A stretch of DNA of 64,000 bases from contig NC_079890.1 in the NCBI RefSeq assembly GCF_024868665.1, positions 9,809,972 to 9,873,971 of the forward strand, written 5' to 3'. Source of the stretch: Triplophysa rosa. Its lineage: Eukaryota; Chordata; Actinopteri; Cypriniformes; Nemacheilidae. The position numbers and the translations under genes are program-made. Every line of letters starts with the position of its first letter. Within the stretch, counting starts at the first letter, position 1. Shown here piece by piece: positions 51,290-64,000 of this stretch. The notes below the pieces were generated by a model. That model searched no databases. It was not told where the DNA came from and worked only from the letters and a program-made list of their open reading frames with translations.

Positions 51290-54200
51290 GTCGACAAACA
51301 CACCCACTTTCCACCTTTTTCCAGTGAAAAACCCAGCTGTCATTGCGGCGCGAGTGCAGTGGTTCAGATAGAGCTGCTCTTTCTCCTCTCAATAATAAAA
51401 TATGCCAGTAAAATGTCACTCCCTCCCCTAGAGCATGGCAGAGGAAACTGATCGATTCACATTAGTTGTTCAATTGACTTTGGCTTTAACCTCCTTTGCT
51501 CTCTTTCTTCACTCTCTCTCTCTTTCTTCTGATACATTTTCACTTCCCTGAATTTTTGCTCATTTAAAGAAGTAGTTCATTCAGGAATAAATATTATGGT
51601 ATCCTTTTCTAATCCTCAGGTTGTTTCTAACCTGGATGACATTCTGCGCTGAAAATCGTACCCTGTCATATTATTCACACTTCCACACATTTAGACCGTG
51701 GAATGCATTCAGACTGCATTTGGTTAAAACAAATGCGCAAATAAGGAACTATTGTTTGGCTTCAGGACTCAGCACACAATTTCGTCTACATTTGTGATAA
51801 CTTGTCATTTATTAAGGTTGACTGTCCGCATGTACTGTCATTGCAAAGAAAAGAGCGATGTGAAAATTTTGCTTAAAATCTCCTGTATAAATCTTCCACT
51901 AAAGTAAAAAAAATCATACAGGTTTATATCAACATGAGGGTGACTCAATTACACAATGAAACAATTGTTTTTTTAAAGTTGTGTTTCATTTTTACTGTTT
52001 CTTTATGAAGTTAGACATGCTGAATACGAAAATCATATAATTTTTACCATCGACAGTACTCACAAAAAAACTACAAAATATTTTCACCGATTTGCTGTAT
52101 ACATTTCAGTATCATTACTCGTACGCAGAAATGACAAGGTACTGGCATAACACGGAGCTCAAAACAACAGTTTAACCTAACAGTTACTAAAAGATAATCG
52201 TCCAAAACTTCAGAAATGTACATTTGATCGCTTTTGTCTTTTATGACTAATACTGTCCTCAGGAACCAAGTTCCAGACAGATCATTGCTTCATCCTACCT
52301 TCCCTGTGCTACAGAAATTTCTAGAATTTTTTGACTTTGACATTTTTTAAATATGTAAAAATGTGTACCGTTTTTATTTATTTACAATATATCGCAATTA
52401 ATAATATAAGCTCAAAATTTACTTGAGCTAAATATACACTAAAACACTGATGCTACACTGAAACAACAATACACTTTGTTTTAAGCCAGTTTTCTTTTTT
52501 AGTTAAAACTCCCTTGAAACACCTGACAACATTTTCATCTGCATTTCTTTTTATCCTCAGCCTTGGTTTGTTTCTCCTTATTTGTTTACACTACAGTGGA
52601 TTTCTGTCTTTTTCTTCCTTTTTGTCCTTTGTCCGTCTGTTTCCTTCGCAAGACATTACTGTATATAAGTCTCTTTTTCCTCTCTCTCCTGTGGCGTTCT
52701 GATTTGATCTTTGCTGCCTGTTCTAATTCACACCTTCTCTACAGTGATTGCCATCATTACATCCTTTTTTCAAGTTTTTCACTTTGTAAACTCACACACA
52801 TACAGGCTTGCACTCATACACAACGCATACATTATCATTGTGGTAGGTTGATGCGTTCACCGGTTTTAAAAACACTCCACTCGTCCAGCTTTGCTTCTTT
52901 ATCTGTTTAAAAAAACGTTTAGAGCAGCAAGATTCCAGCTTGATGCCACACGTTAAGCAAACATTTGTCCGGTCTGCAATTGTTACCTTATCTGCACTTA
53001 CGCTGCAGGCACCTGGCTATCTGCAGCATTGTATCGATGCTAAATCAACGCTCTGTTGCGCCAACATTCAGCGCTGTTGCACTTATCTGAACTCCCTGTT
53101 TTTTCAGATGGGTTGCCAGTTTGGACTTATGTGTGGAGAGGAGAAAAGGCAAGAGGATGAGGACGTGTGTTTGTGTGTGCGCAGGCATGGGGGGAGGTGA
53201 AGTCGAAGGTCAGAGGTCATTGTAAGAGAAACTGATGGCATAAGGTCACGGGGGGTGGTTTGTTGAGGTTAAAGGGGGTTTGGTTAGCTGGGGTTTAGGG
53301 GTTAAGCCTCAATAGGATTGACTCTAAAGTTAATATCCAGGCGGCCCACCAGCCCTAGGCCAAGAAAAACCCACTCTCACTCAAGTCTATGAATCAACAT
53401 CAGATTCTCTGAACCACCAGCTGAAGTAGTGAGTCGTGAATGTGTGCGACTCAAGATTTTTACTAGCTGGGAGTTTCCCACTTCATTTTATATCCCTTTA
53501 AAAAAATCCATTGCTCAATTCCTGTAAAGAGACATGCCAGAGCCTGATCCTGTCACTGATGTGAGTGGCATTCTGTGGGTACATTTCTGTCCGGATGGCG
53601 CCGTTTACCAGCCTTGCGGTGGTACCCTTGATGTCACACCTCCCTGTGGCTCTTTAAAACAGGAAACCAGCGCGCCGCATTTCACACACGGTGATATACA
53701 GCACATGGCAACATTTATCTTAAACCTTCATTTCTGTCTAATTAAGAAAAACATGATTTACAACCGGCTTAATTTGAACCACCGTTACACATGCTACGCA
53801 CATGTGCATTTATCTGCAGTCGCATGTGCGCGACAAAGCGGAAGAAAGACATAAATTCTCATCGCCGTCACTGCAGTCGCATTAATTAAAGCTGACTGTT
53901 GAGCGAGAGCGTGTCTGTGTGTGTTTACGTGACTTTTAGATCATCATTAGCTACTTTTTGCGTTGATTGTTCATGCATGTACTGCAGGTGTGTGTGTGTG
54001 TGTGTGTGTGTGTGCGACTTCTATAAGGGATTGTTTTAAAGCCGCTCAGGCCTCATTATCGGAGGAGGAGGAAAAAGCAATAACCTATGTTAGCTCTAAT
54101 CTCCCATAAAAACTTATCGGACATATCGCCACTATCTGTGGCCTTTCAAAATACTCACCTCTATAAAATGAAGGGATGATGAGTTTGACTGACTGAGAGA

Positions 54201-55190
54201 GACAGATAGAAAAATTGCGCGTTATAGGTTGAACATCCAGGAATGGTGGGAAGAAAAGATGGAGTGATAGCGTGAGGAAGAAAAAGAGAGGCGTGTGTGT
54301 ACTGACAGCTCCCGCAGTCTCTGTGGGGTTGGTGTCTCATCCCTGACATTTGGAACAATATTGCGCTAGTATGAGTCTACAACACTCGCGCTCATCCCCC
54401 ATTTCTCTTTTTCTCTAGATCCTGCAGTGTGTAGGAGGGGGGGGTTCTCAGTAAGCAGGAGAGGTAAGAAAGAAATAAGGCTATATTCTTCTGCAGTCTG
54501 ACCAGTTGTCTTTGAAAACTCTGTTCTGTGTGGTTTTATTGAGTGTTATTTCCACGTGCGCTGTGAAGTTCACACGTGCAGGGAAAAACATCGACACATA
54601 TATACATATAGATGATGAGTTATTGAGTGACTGTGCGTTTGAGTCATACATTATTATAATTTACACTTGATTGATTTGGGAGTCAATACAGTGAAGCTGT
54701 CACATCGCAGTAATTACAGAGACTTATTTTTACACTGTCATTTTTACACACTGGCATTTGCATCTCTGTGAGAAATGCTTGACAACACATTTTGTAGCAG
54801 ACAAGTCTGCTAATGGAACTAGACAAATACACTCATATCTAAGACATATTGAAATATTATGCAGTTTCTACAGTAACCGCAGTTAATTGTATTTGATACT
54901 TTTACTGGATAACAAGACAAAGATGCTTATTAGGAATAGGAATTTAGCAGTCATATGTTTAATTGTGACGTGCATACCATAATGTGCTGTGAAAAGAAAC
55001 ACGAGCAAACTGTTTGCTGTGGCGAAGAGAGAGAAATTCTTCTTTTTGTTTTGTGGTGAATTTTATCGACCCAACACTCTGATATATCTGCCTGATATTT
55101 TATAATATTAGTGATGTGTTGTTTGTCATTGCTGTATTGTGATTTTACTCTTATCGAAACGTCCGTTTTTTTGTGTGGTAAAAGTGCAGT
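51290..55190. other. no gene recognised
   Basis: Includes a partial MITE remnant at about 51567-51655, a (TG)n run at 53990-54015 and unique-looking segments (53850-54140) without open frames of interest. Confidence 0.5.
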
Positions 55191-55194
55191 AGCC

Positions 55195-55315
55195 ATGTTT
55201 TTTTGGTGCTTTGATTACTATTGGCAAAACCATGGTTGTACTGCAGTAACTATGGTTTTTGAAAACCTGTTGTAAAACCATAGTTTTTTTGTTTTAAACC
55301 ATGGTTATTTTTCGT
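55195..55315. repeat. AACCATGGTT palindrome-rich repeat
   Basis: AAAACCATGGTTGT, AACTATGGTTTTTG, AAAACCATAGTTTT and AAACCATGGTTATT occur within 80 bases, giving a multi-palindrome block seen in fish repeats. Confidence 0.6.
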
Positions 55316-55819
55316 AAGAAGTGCTTCTTTGTAGACAAATATGTCCCCACTCTATAGCATGCTTGCGTATTAAAAATACACTTTGCAGCACACGACTGAA
55401 CAGTCATTTACGAAAAGAAGTGCAATTTTCAAATGTCGCTTTTTGCATTTTGAGTTGAAATAATTAAGAAATCCTGTGAAATTTAATTCCAAGCTTTAAA
55501 TTAAATGAATTCATGGCTGTTTTAATTATGCAGATATACCTGAAAATGTGGTTTGTCTAATTTCAGCACATTGTGAAGTGAGGGAGACTTTGTCCGGTTA
55601 GCCGAGTGTACTCAACTAATTACAGCTGTGAGCATCACAGCACTAGAGTGCTCAAATTTCTCCGCGTGACTCTCTGCGTGACTTTCCCCGTGAGTGTATG
55701 CGTGTGTTGTGTGTGTGGAGACATTAATACATACAGTCCTACTAAATGACTCGCTTTAATTAACGTAGTATGAAAGTACATGTTCACCAGAACGCAAAAG
55801 CCATCAATCGTACACTAAT

Positions 55820-55832
55820 ACACACACACACA

Positions 55833-55902
<70 letters not shown>
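55820..55902. repeat. (CA)n/(CACG)n microsatellite
   Basis: CA, then CACG tetranucleotides, then CA. Confidence 0.95.
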
Positions 55903-55907
<5 letters not shown>

Positions 55908-56771
55908 CACACACGCTCTCCCTCTACAGGAATATGTTTTCCATTAGAAGTGAATATTGGAAAGCTTTCCTGTTCGCTTCTTGGCCTAAGTACTACTGTA
56001 TGACTCGGTGTGTATTTGTGTGTATGACTTTTGAGTGTGGCGGTGAGCCGCCGTGCCCTGCAGGCAGTGTGATCCCTATGTGTGTGTATGTGTACCACGG
56101 GGCCCTGCGCATCCTACTCTGCGTGCCTTTGCTTCATAAAAACGCCACTCAACTTTCTTATTCTTCGCAATCAAAAGCAGCTGCAGAGAATTTTACTCAT
56201 ACACAAATCCAGAGGGGAGTGTTTCATCTGTATTTCTCTTACACACACGCACACACAAACACACACACATTGGGTAAGGGGGGTTTAGTCTAAACTGCCC
56301 ACTGCCAACTCTGTTTTATGCCCGCCGAACAGAAAAATGTGTGAATGTTTGGTTCTGTGTTACAAGCACAACTACTCACCATGTTTTTACCATGTTTGCT
56401 GTGGAGCGTGTTTTTGCATCCATGTAAAGGTTACATTTCAGTTTCCAAGGCTGCCATCATAATGGGCAGCTCTTGTACTCCCTCTACTGTCAGAGAGCGT
56501 TACTGCAGCTACCACTTGTTGCAGCTTGATCTTGGGTCAGCTCTTCGGAGTTATTTATATATTTTTGTATCGATCCCTTTCTCAGCCTGATGCCTCTCTA
56601 ATCCTACACTGATGAATGTGGAGATGCTTGCCAGGGGACACAAAGGATAAATCAGCATGTGTATGGGTGTGTGGTGATACACGTACAGTAAATAATACAC
56701 ACTGATGTACAACAGAGAGCTTGTCATAATTATAGCGCATCAATGAAAAAGCTTGTTGGGGGAACCTGACA

Positions 56772-56773
<2 letters not shown>

Positions 56774-56850
<77 letters not shown>
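56774..56850. repeat. (AC)n microsatellite
   Basis: Nearly perfect CA run. Confidence 0.95.
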
Positions 56851-57044
56851 TGCTATACAAGAAAAGAAGATGCGGTCTAGAAGATGAGCTCCATCCATCT
56901 ATACATCTTTTCATCTCATTCTCTCTCTTTCTGCAGTGGCAAATGTATTCAGCCACTGTCCCATTTCCATTCATTGTTTCTGGGGTTGTCTCCCGAGATT
57001 CAGCACCACCTTCTGTTTGAGAGGAAAGGAAACAGGGTCAGTAC

Positions 57045-57048
<4 letters not shown>

Positions 57049-57101
<53 letters not shown>
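57049..57101. repeat. (AG)n microsatellite
   Basis: GA run with one AAA interruption. Confidence 0.95.
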
Positions 57102-57651
57102 TGGGAAAGATATAGGGAACAGTGAATAAGTGGCAATAGAGGAGAAGGATAGAAGCAGAAATGAGAAAGTGGAGGAAAAATGGAGCCAATGACGGAGAGT
57201 CCACTGACAGATGATGGATAATGAAAAGAAACAAAGCAAAGATAGATCAACCTTAGCCTTTCCTAAAATGCCCTTGTCGGAGAAGCTGGTGTTCCTGAGA
57301 CTGATAACTCAGAGTGTGCGTGAGTGAGTTTTAAAAAGCGCTCTAGTTTTATGAGCTCTGTCTAGTGTAATGTGCCCTGGTCTGCCAGTTTGCTCTGATG
57401 ACTGTCAAGGAAACTCCTGTCAGGACCGTGCATGATTCTCTCTCTCATTCATACCCACCCATGAGTAAGAAAAATCACAGATGAGATCTCTTTTTTTGTC
57501 TCAGTTATTTCTCATACACAGTAAAGAGATTAAATTAAAACTTTTGCTTAATTCTCCTGCGACTTAGATATTTTAATGAGAAAAAGACTCTCAACGAAGG
57601 TGAGATCTCAACAATGTCAAAAACTGAGTGTAGATTTGCCAAATCTCCAAT

Positions 57652-57984
57652 TAAAGGGATAGTTCACACAAAAAATGAAAGGTCATCATTTACTCACCCT
57701 GAAGGTGTTCCAAAGCTATATACATTTCTTTGTTCCGCTGAACACAAAAGAAGATATTTTGAAGAATGTGGGAAACCAATCAGTTCTGGGGCACCATTGA
57801 CTGCCATAGTAGTTTTTCTTGCTATATGTTAGTCAAAAGTGCCCCAGAACTGTTTGGTTACAAACATTCTTCCAAATATCTTTCTTTGTGTTCAGCACAA
57901 CAAGAAAATCTATATAGGTTTGGAACAACTTCTGGGTGAGTAAATAATGACAGTTTTCATTTTTGGGTGAACTATCAGTTTTAT
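57652..57984. mobile_element. cyprinid-type short MITE
   Basis: TAAAGGGATAGTTCACAC at the left and TTTTTGGGTGAACTATCAG at the right. Central inverse words are CAGTTCTGGGGCACCATTGA and AGTGCCCCAGAACTG. Confidence 0.85.
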
Positions 57985-59917
57985 TAACGATTTCAATATA
58001 AATTATGATTTATTTTCTACTCAAATGTACTCAGATCCAGATTATATTATCTATGCAATATACATTGATTTTGTAGCTCCATAATGTTTTTCAAACAATA
58101 TGTAACATTAGTCTCATTTGTTTCATTTCTCCTAAGCAATTTTAACAAAACAAACTCCAAATCTCTTAATCTAAAAGAACAACCCCCTGGCGCACATACA
58201 GCAATAACATTAGAATTTGAACTGCTTCAGTTATTCTGTCCAACTGAAAACCTCAATGTAAAGATCCATAATGATGTCATTTAAAGTAAACGGCTATAAT
58301 GATGGTGTTTACAGACAGCATCAAGCTCCAGTATGCTTCCAAACAAACCTCAATCTCTGCCGATTTAGTTTAGGATTTCAGTCGTAATTGCTTTTTTGGC
58401 ATGACAAATAATTCTACATTTCCATTGCCTAAACTTTAAGAGTCTAAACAACATTAAACAAAAACAGCGCAAAACAAAACGCAAAAAAAATTATATATTC
58501 AAAAAAATATGACAAATGACAATAGACTGTTAGAATAAGAATATTGAACAAAAATTTGTTCCAGAGACGGAAACATGCACAAGGCGGATCACTGACTGAC
58601 TCGTTCAACATAATGAGTTATAAGGCTTGAATAGTTCCATTTCAGGAACATAAAACCCTGAATGGAAAAGTCACAATGCAGAAGACGATGAAACTCTTCA
58701 TCAGGAAGGTACGCTTTTTACCCATAATTCCTCCCTCCTCCTCTTTTAGTTAGTCATTTGAAGAGGCGCAGTTGCTGCGCTGAGGGTCAAGATGCTGATT
58801 CAATCTGAGCCCGCAAGAGAGAGAGAAGATGAGTGTGAGAAACAGACCGACAGAGAGAGCAAACGCTGCAGATGAAAACGAGGTGGGAGGCACTCTCATC
58901 ACAGGTGGGGAGCAGGAGAGGAGACAGACAGATAGACAGATAGACAGGCACCATAAGGTGTTTATTTGGTTGCTGGAAGATAGTCAATATTCCCGTAGGA
59001 CTCAAACTTTGTAAATAGCTCACTCCACAGGGAGAGAGGAGGAGAGATATGTTATCCGTAGGGAGTCTACGTATTTGGGCGTATAGCACCTTGTCTCGCA
59101 CATGCAACGCACAAATAATGAAACTAAGATTGGATTGAAGAAAGTCCATACTTCTCTTCACACATGCGATATATAGGTGAGCAGACTTCCATTCACACAT
59201 ACATTCATTTTAGACATTAGTGACCCGTGGCCCACTCACATCTCCGCACGCTTGAGTGGCGACTGATCTCTCCTTTCTCTCTTTCGTTCTTTATTTCTGT
59301 TGTTTAGTGGAAGCGGAACCTGCTGTGCGAACAGGCGGTATTACCATACAAATCAGCGGAGCATTTTCCTGACGCCTGTGCCACACACGCTCTATCACGC
59401 GCTGATTTCGGATTCAAACAGCGGTCGCAGACTCCATTCTCTTCTCCTTTAACCACACGGGCCAGCTTGGATCATCATTATCATCACACATAGATGTGAC
59501 ATCACTGATCATCATGCATCACTGACATCAAGCACACTAAAGCATTGGTGTGTGCCGTAACCCAAGGTTCCCCCCAGTGCATTATGAAAAAAAATTGATT
59601 GAAACTGTGTGTGCATGCAATATTAACTAAAACTAGATCATCACATCTTTAAAAAAAATTTGAGCAGGGCTTTTGCGAAGTTTGCCACCACAGTGCTACG
59701 ATTAGTGTTGTGGGTGGTTGCATTAGGCAATGCTTTACGAAGGTGTTGAGAAGGTGTTGTAAATGTTTTCTTACCATGTTTGTGTTTGGTTACTGGTGTG
59801 TTGATAGGTGGGTGGTAGGGTGTTCTGGGTGGCTACTTACGGGTCGAAGTTAAAATAGTTCAACCATCCCCAGGTAGATAAAATAGTGCACTTTAGTTCA
59901 TTAAAACGTATTACGAA
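57985..59917. other. no gene recognised
   Basis: AT-rich DNA. The open frame at 58787-59200 on the minus strand lacks any known motif and has no splice context. Confidence 0.5.
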
Positions 59918-60468
59918 TACGCCCTTTTCACAATGACGTCACTTAACTTCCGCCTTTTTGCAAAGCAGTGTATCATAACATCCATCTTGCAACAAACAAG
60001 AAGAAGAAGAAGAAGAACTTCCATTTTGCCGTCGCGCTGGAATTTAACAACAGTGAGAAAAAAAAACTGACAGAACACGTATTCAAGTACTTATCCTAGC
60101 ACCTTCGCCAACACAAAAAGAAAACAAAACATTTACCTTCATAATCAAACAGGTACTGTTCAATGAAGAATTTGTATCCTTTCTCTATTTCTCTTTCTCT
60201 ATTACGCTTTGATCTTGTCGTTAGCGAAAATTTGACTGCAAGACGTTGTACATCATCTAGACGTATTTGTGGCAGATGTGCAAGCCACTTGGTAAACTCC
60301 ATTCTGAGGCGCTAGCGGAAGTAACTTCTTCTTGAGTTTTACTGGCGGTTGGCTAATCAGCTTATAGGTGCATTACCGCCACCTTATGGGCTGGAGTGCT
60401 AGCGGAAGTAATGATACATTGCTTTGCGGCAGAACGGAAGATGCGTGACGTCATGTGAAAAGGGCGTA
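59918..60468. mobile_element. TIR transposon fragment with a coding remnant
   Basis: TACGCCCTTTTCACAATGAC (GTCAC) and the inverse GTGACGTCATGTGAAAAGGG (CGTA) form nearly perfect ends, one base apart in length. Sub-terminal words AACTTCCGCC and GGCGGTTGG occur inside. The 551-bp interior carries the minus-strand fragment below. Confidence 0.85.
60096..60302 (-). pseudogene. N-terminal fragment of a transposon protein (YqaJ/SWIM-type context)
   Basis: Starts MEFTKWLAHLPQIRLDDVQ and includes EKGYKFFIEQYLFDYEGK, the pattern WL..LP.I...DV followed by EKGYKF..E.Y...YE. I associate it with the start of fish transposon proteins that carry SWIM and YqaJ-nuclease domains. Only the first exon-like piece is present, and it then runs into a likely GTAAAT donor at about 60136. 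Confidence 0.4.
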
Positions 60469-60639
60469 TTGCCATGAGATTGTGTTGAATTTGTATTACC
60501 TACCAGGTGAATATCATTATCACATTAATGACATTGATTGGATTTACAAGCCACAAAATTTAAGTTAGGATTCATGTCTTAAAAGATATGAGGCACACAA
60601 AGAATTAGTTTCCATGAGTTTATAAATGTCCATCTGTTT

Positions 60640-61010
60640 TAAATCAAGCGTAGCGTTAGTTCTGGCAGGTCACGTGAGTTCAGCTTGCATCAGCTGATCA
60701 CATCAGGTGCAGCTAATCAACATTAACCAATAGTCATACAACACACACTAGACTGCGTCCTATTTAAGTTGCATTTCTTTGCTCCTTATCAGCTGCTTAA
60801 TCGTGTTGCACTTAAAACCCACCTCCATCCCCATCTCCTCCTTATCTGCCTGTATCTTCGTATCTTTTTCATTTAATCCTGTTACGCATCAGGAACTGTT
60901 CTGGTTCCCTAGGTGGGGGGACATGTATTGCTGCGCTCCTGCTATGTCCATGCAAGGCTGCATGGACGGGCAGAGAGTTTGCCCAGAGCAGTTTCATTCC
61001 GCCAAACTAA
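60640..61010. other. repeat-like block, unassigned
   Basis: CACGTGA and CAGCTGATC E-box words, a TATTTAAG box and AACTGTTCTGGTTCCCTAGG may be a broken LTR or MITE. No borders found. Confidence 0.25.
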
Positions 61011-61013
61011 ATA

Positions 61014-61448
61014 TGTGACCCTGGATCACAAAACCAGTCTTAAGTAGCACGGGAACATTTTTAGTAAAAGACAAAAATACATTGTGTGGGTCAAAATTAT
61101 CGATTTTTCTTTTATGCCAAAAATCATTAGGATATTAAGTAAAGATCATGTTCCATGAAGATATTTTGTAAATTTCCTACCTTAAATATATAAAAACTTT
61201 ATTTTTGTGAGTGGATGGTCTGCCACAGTGCCCCCGATTAACAACTTCAAAGGCAATTTTCTCAATATTTTGATTTTTTTGCGCTCTCAGATTCCAGAGA
61301 TTTAAACGGTTGTATCTCAGCCAGATATTGTCCTATTTTAACAACTCATATATCTATAGAAAGTTTATTTATTCAGCTTTCAGATTATGTAAAAATCTCA
61401 ATTTCGAAAAATTGACCCATAAAACTGGTTTTGTTGTCCAGGGTCACA
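61014..61448. mobile_element. TIR MITE with TGTGACCCTGG ends
   Basis: TGTGACCCTGGATCACAAAA (CCAGT) at the left is inverse to ACTGGTTTTGTTGTCCAGGG (TCACA) at the right with two mismatches over 25 bases. The interior of 435 bp is non-coding. Confidence 0.9.
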
Positions 61449-61504
61449 TATATGCTATCGTTAAGTAATTGACGACAGTGGTCCCGACAGAACTGTTTTG
61501 TCTG

Positions 61505-61570
61505 TATGAGTCCAGTTCTTTGTATAGAACTTTTCACAATACACAATGTCAAAGCAGCTTTACAGAAAAA
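61505..61570 (-). mobile_element. LINE 3'-end remnant
   Basis: GTATAGAACTTTTCACAATA and AAAGCAGCTTTACAG resemble the LINE 3' end at 17512. Short and diverged. Confidence 0.35.
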
Positions 61571-61679
61571 CTGAAAACTTTATTTCATTTGTCCCTGTTA
61601 GGCAATGTGTTATTTCACATACAAAGAAGCTCCAGTCAGGTTTCGAAATACAACCTGAAGCCATTTCCTTAAATTTCCT

Positions 61680-61884
61680 TTTACAATTTAAGTTCATCTC
61701 AAAATTAAAATTCTGTCATCAAACCTTTATGACTTTCTTCTGTGAATGGGTACTGTTGCTGTTCAGTTATCAACATTTAAAAAAAAAATCTTCTTTTGTG
61801 TTTTGCAGAAGAAAGGAAGTCATACAGATTTGAAATAACAAGTAGGGGAGAGTAAATGAGGACAGGGATGAACTATCCCTTTAA
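61680..61884. mobile_element. MITE remnant
   Basis: ATTAAAATTCTGTCATCA, then GAGAGTAAATGAGGACAG and GATGAACTATCCCTTTAA match the ends of the short cyprinid family. Confidence 0.5.
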
Positions 61885-62575
61885 TGCAGATTTTAGTAAA
61901 AGCCCTGAGTATTTGTTAGGGCATTTAGTAGTAGCTAGCTAGGGTGTCCTTTGTTGTCAAAGGGATCAACCTTGAAGCAAATGATAATCTGGTCCCTTGA
62001 TTTTCTTCAGGTTTTTATTTTTCACCCATTATTTCATGCATCTGCCGAAAATCTAAAGTCAGAACATTAGGAAAATTACTAGCACATCTTTCCTCATCCA
62101 GCCACATGATTTGTAGTATGATTCATGTTTGTAGCACAAGTGGTGCAGGATGAGTTATGTGTAGCAATGTAGTACTCCGGGTTAGGAGTTTGTTCAAATA
62201 TTTAACCCATAGTATGAGTAATAGTTCTGCTGATGCGTGACTTAACAAGCACCTCTATAATAATAACAAAAAGAGCCAAGTGGCCTGGCTGCAGTGCGGA
62301 CAGATAGAAGCATTAGGGGCAAATGTGGAGAGAGAAATTTCATTAAAGAGGAGTGAAAATAGAGGGAACAGGTCAACGAAAACAAACAAGACATCTGTCC
62401 ATAGCTCTCATTGTTTACCAGGTACAGTTTTCTCACATAGGTCACTATGCCTCTTTTCACAGCAGATGGGAGATAGAGCGAGAGAGGAAGCAAGAAAAAC
62501 ACGAAATGAAAACAGGAGGGAAGATTTATATCAGAACCCCACTGTTAGGATTCTCCATCACTGCCACAGCGACCG

Positions 62576-62588
62576 GTTACCTGGCAAC
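62576..62588. promoter_or_regulatory. RFX-type X-box palindrome
   Basis: GTTACCTGGCAAC fits the inverted half-sites GTTRCC-N-GGYAAC recognised by RFX factors at ciliary gene promoters. The match is visible; use as a promoter element is inference. Confidence 0.35.
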
Positions 62589-62639
62589 GGGATACACAAT
62601 GACACGGTAACCTTGACGACAGCGTGGTGGTCTGTCTGG

Positions 62640-64000
62640 CTGGAGACAAGGCTTTGAGACAGACAGCAGTGCTTCAGACGATACAGGTGTTTGTGAGAAT
62701 TGTTTGTACTAATTTGATTAAATTCTCTATATATCTGTTTGCATTCATGATGTATTATAGACACAAACAGAGCCTGTTTCTCTTTCTTTATGGTTCTCTT
62801 GTTCTTTCTCTCTTACACATGAACACACATTCTGGCACTGTTTCGTTTCAGTTCAATATCGCTTTATTGGCATAACTGTCAAAATGCAAAATGCCATAGA
62901 AAGGTAGAGTATAATTAATCTATATTCACACAAACAAACACACACACACACATTGTGTTTAACGTACGCTGACAGGTGAATCTATTGCTGTTGTCTGTGA
63001 GGACTCTGCAGACGTACAGGCTTGATTAAAGAAGATGTGTTTTTTTGTGAAAGTCAGTGATGTTGTACATTACAAACCAAGAACAACACAGCTGTGTACA
63101 CACACAGACATCTGGGGTTTAGATATGTAATATGAGCCAAAAGTGTGTGTTGGTTTTTATGCTGCGAAACATGTATGCCCTATGTTTTTTTTCTGCTGTT
63201 AAACATGCTTTATTTTGTTTTTGTTTATGAATATTTCAATATTGTCTGACAGCCAACAAAGCTCTCATCCAAACACCCTCCCCTACCGAAAAAACTCTAC
63301 AAAAAAAATAATCTGAACTATATGCGATCAGCATTCATTTTACAGCTCTTTACCCCTACTGTATGTCAACAGTTGGCTCATTTGTGTTCATGTTTTTATA
63401 TTCAGAAATTTTAAGAGAAATTTCTGAGACAAAATTCATGCTTAAATGAAACTTAATTGAGAATGCTATTATGTCTACTGAGCTAAGAAACAGTAACCTC
63501 TGAGCAATCGAATTTTCTTCTGGGCACATGCAAACGTGCTGAACTGTAAACTGTCTTCTAAATGTGTCTGTATTTCATGGCTGAATCTGTTTAATCCTGT
63601 ATTCCGTCTCTTGCTAGTTAAGGGTGGGGTGAGGGCTATAGTACCCAGGGGGCCCTTCTGCTGGTTCCAAGGGGGTACTTGATATGATTTCAATTTAGCT
63701 TTGCTAAACCTATAAAACATAAATCACATCTTAAAAATATTAGTGCTGACAGTAATTTAATAATGAATCACAGTTGTATTATCTGTTTAAAGAATGACAA
63801 CCAAAAATGTTTCGCACAATCATTTTTGCGGATGACACAAATGTAACTTTTATTGCCCCTATTGTGTCATGCGGCAACTTTGCCAAGTTAAACTGTCTTA
63901 ATATCACATAACTCAAAGCACAGAAACTGTCAAACTGATGTACCTATAAAATAAACAGATTCTATGGTCTTAAACTATATAAACAAAACGAAAATGCAAA
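62640..64000. other. no gene recognised
   Basis: Contains a possible repeat end around AATATCGCTTTATTGGCATA (62858), short CA runs and the dispersed repeat at 63620-63755. Confidence 0.5.
63620..63755. repeat. dispersed repeat copy, partner of 585-725
   Basis: Shares ordered words with the left-edge copy (GGTTCCA, GTACTTG, ATGATTTC, TTTGCTAAA, CTATAAAA, GCTGACAG). Confidence 0.45.

Overview
The window is vertebrate, almost certainly teleost and most likely cyprinid, genomic DNA. It has AT-rich non-coding sequence, long introns with GT-AG borders, very abundant (CA)n/(CACG)n microsatellites and many families of short palindromic DNA transposons typical of carp-like fish. No bacterial or viral gene organisation is present.

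The only gene I can support firmly is an ephrin-B ligand on the + strand, best matched to ephrin-B3 (efnb3; a/b co-ortholog not resolved). Exon 1 (signal peptide) lies left of the window. Exons 2-5 are at 1123-1418, 23501-23593, 24610-24678 and 27988-28409 (stop). All phases agree and together they encode 292 in-window residues: the Eph-binding domain, juxtamembrane stalk, one membrane span and the conserved tail ending YYKV. A 3' UTR follows, with candidate poly(A) signals from 29640. Intron 2 is 22 kb and full of transposable elements; introns 3 and 4 are about 1.0 and 3.3 kb.

Layout: 1-1122, end of intron 1. 1419-23500, intron 2, with a hAT-like MITE (5734-6079), a foldback element (7489-7921), a THAP-bearing relic (9300-10690), a hAT-type element with a perfect 8-bp target duplication (13615-14733), a palindromic MITE (14780-14996), a solo LTR with a 5-bp duplication (15276-15783), a LINE 3' end split by satellite-like units and CA arrays (17512-18900), and a Tc1/mariner-type relic (20829-21719). 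23594-27987, introns 3 and 4. 28410 to about 29650 or further, 3' UTR. 30-64 kb, 3' flank with microsatellites (one holding a 49-base assembly gap), a paired 277-bp satellite-like unit, a non-autonomous LTR retrotransposon (42519-44504) and numerous MITEs. It also holds some promoter-like, enhancer-like or terminal-exon-like stretches that remain hypotheses.

I found no new multi-gene system. The most useful observations are the exact boundaries and target-site duplications of several mobile elements, the ephrin tail features, an RFX-type X-box near 62.58 kb, and a possible unrecognised terminal exon at 49.5-50.5 kb.
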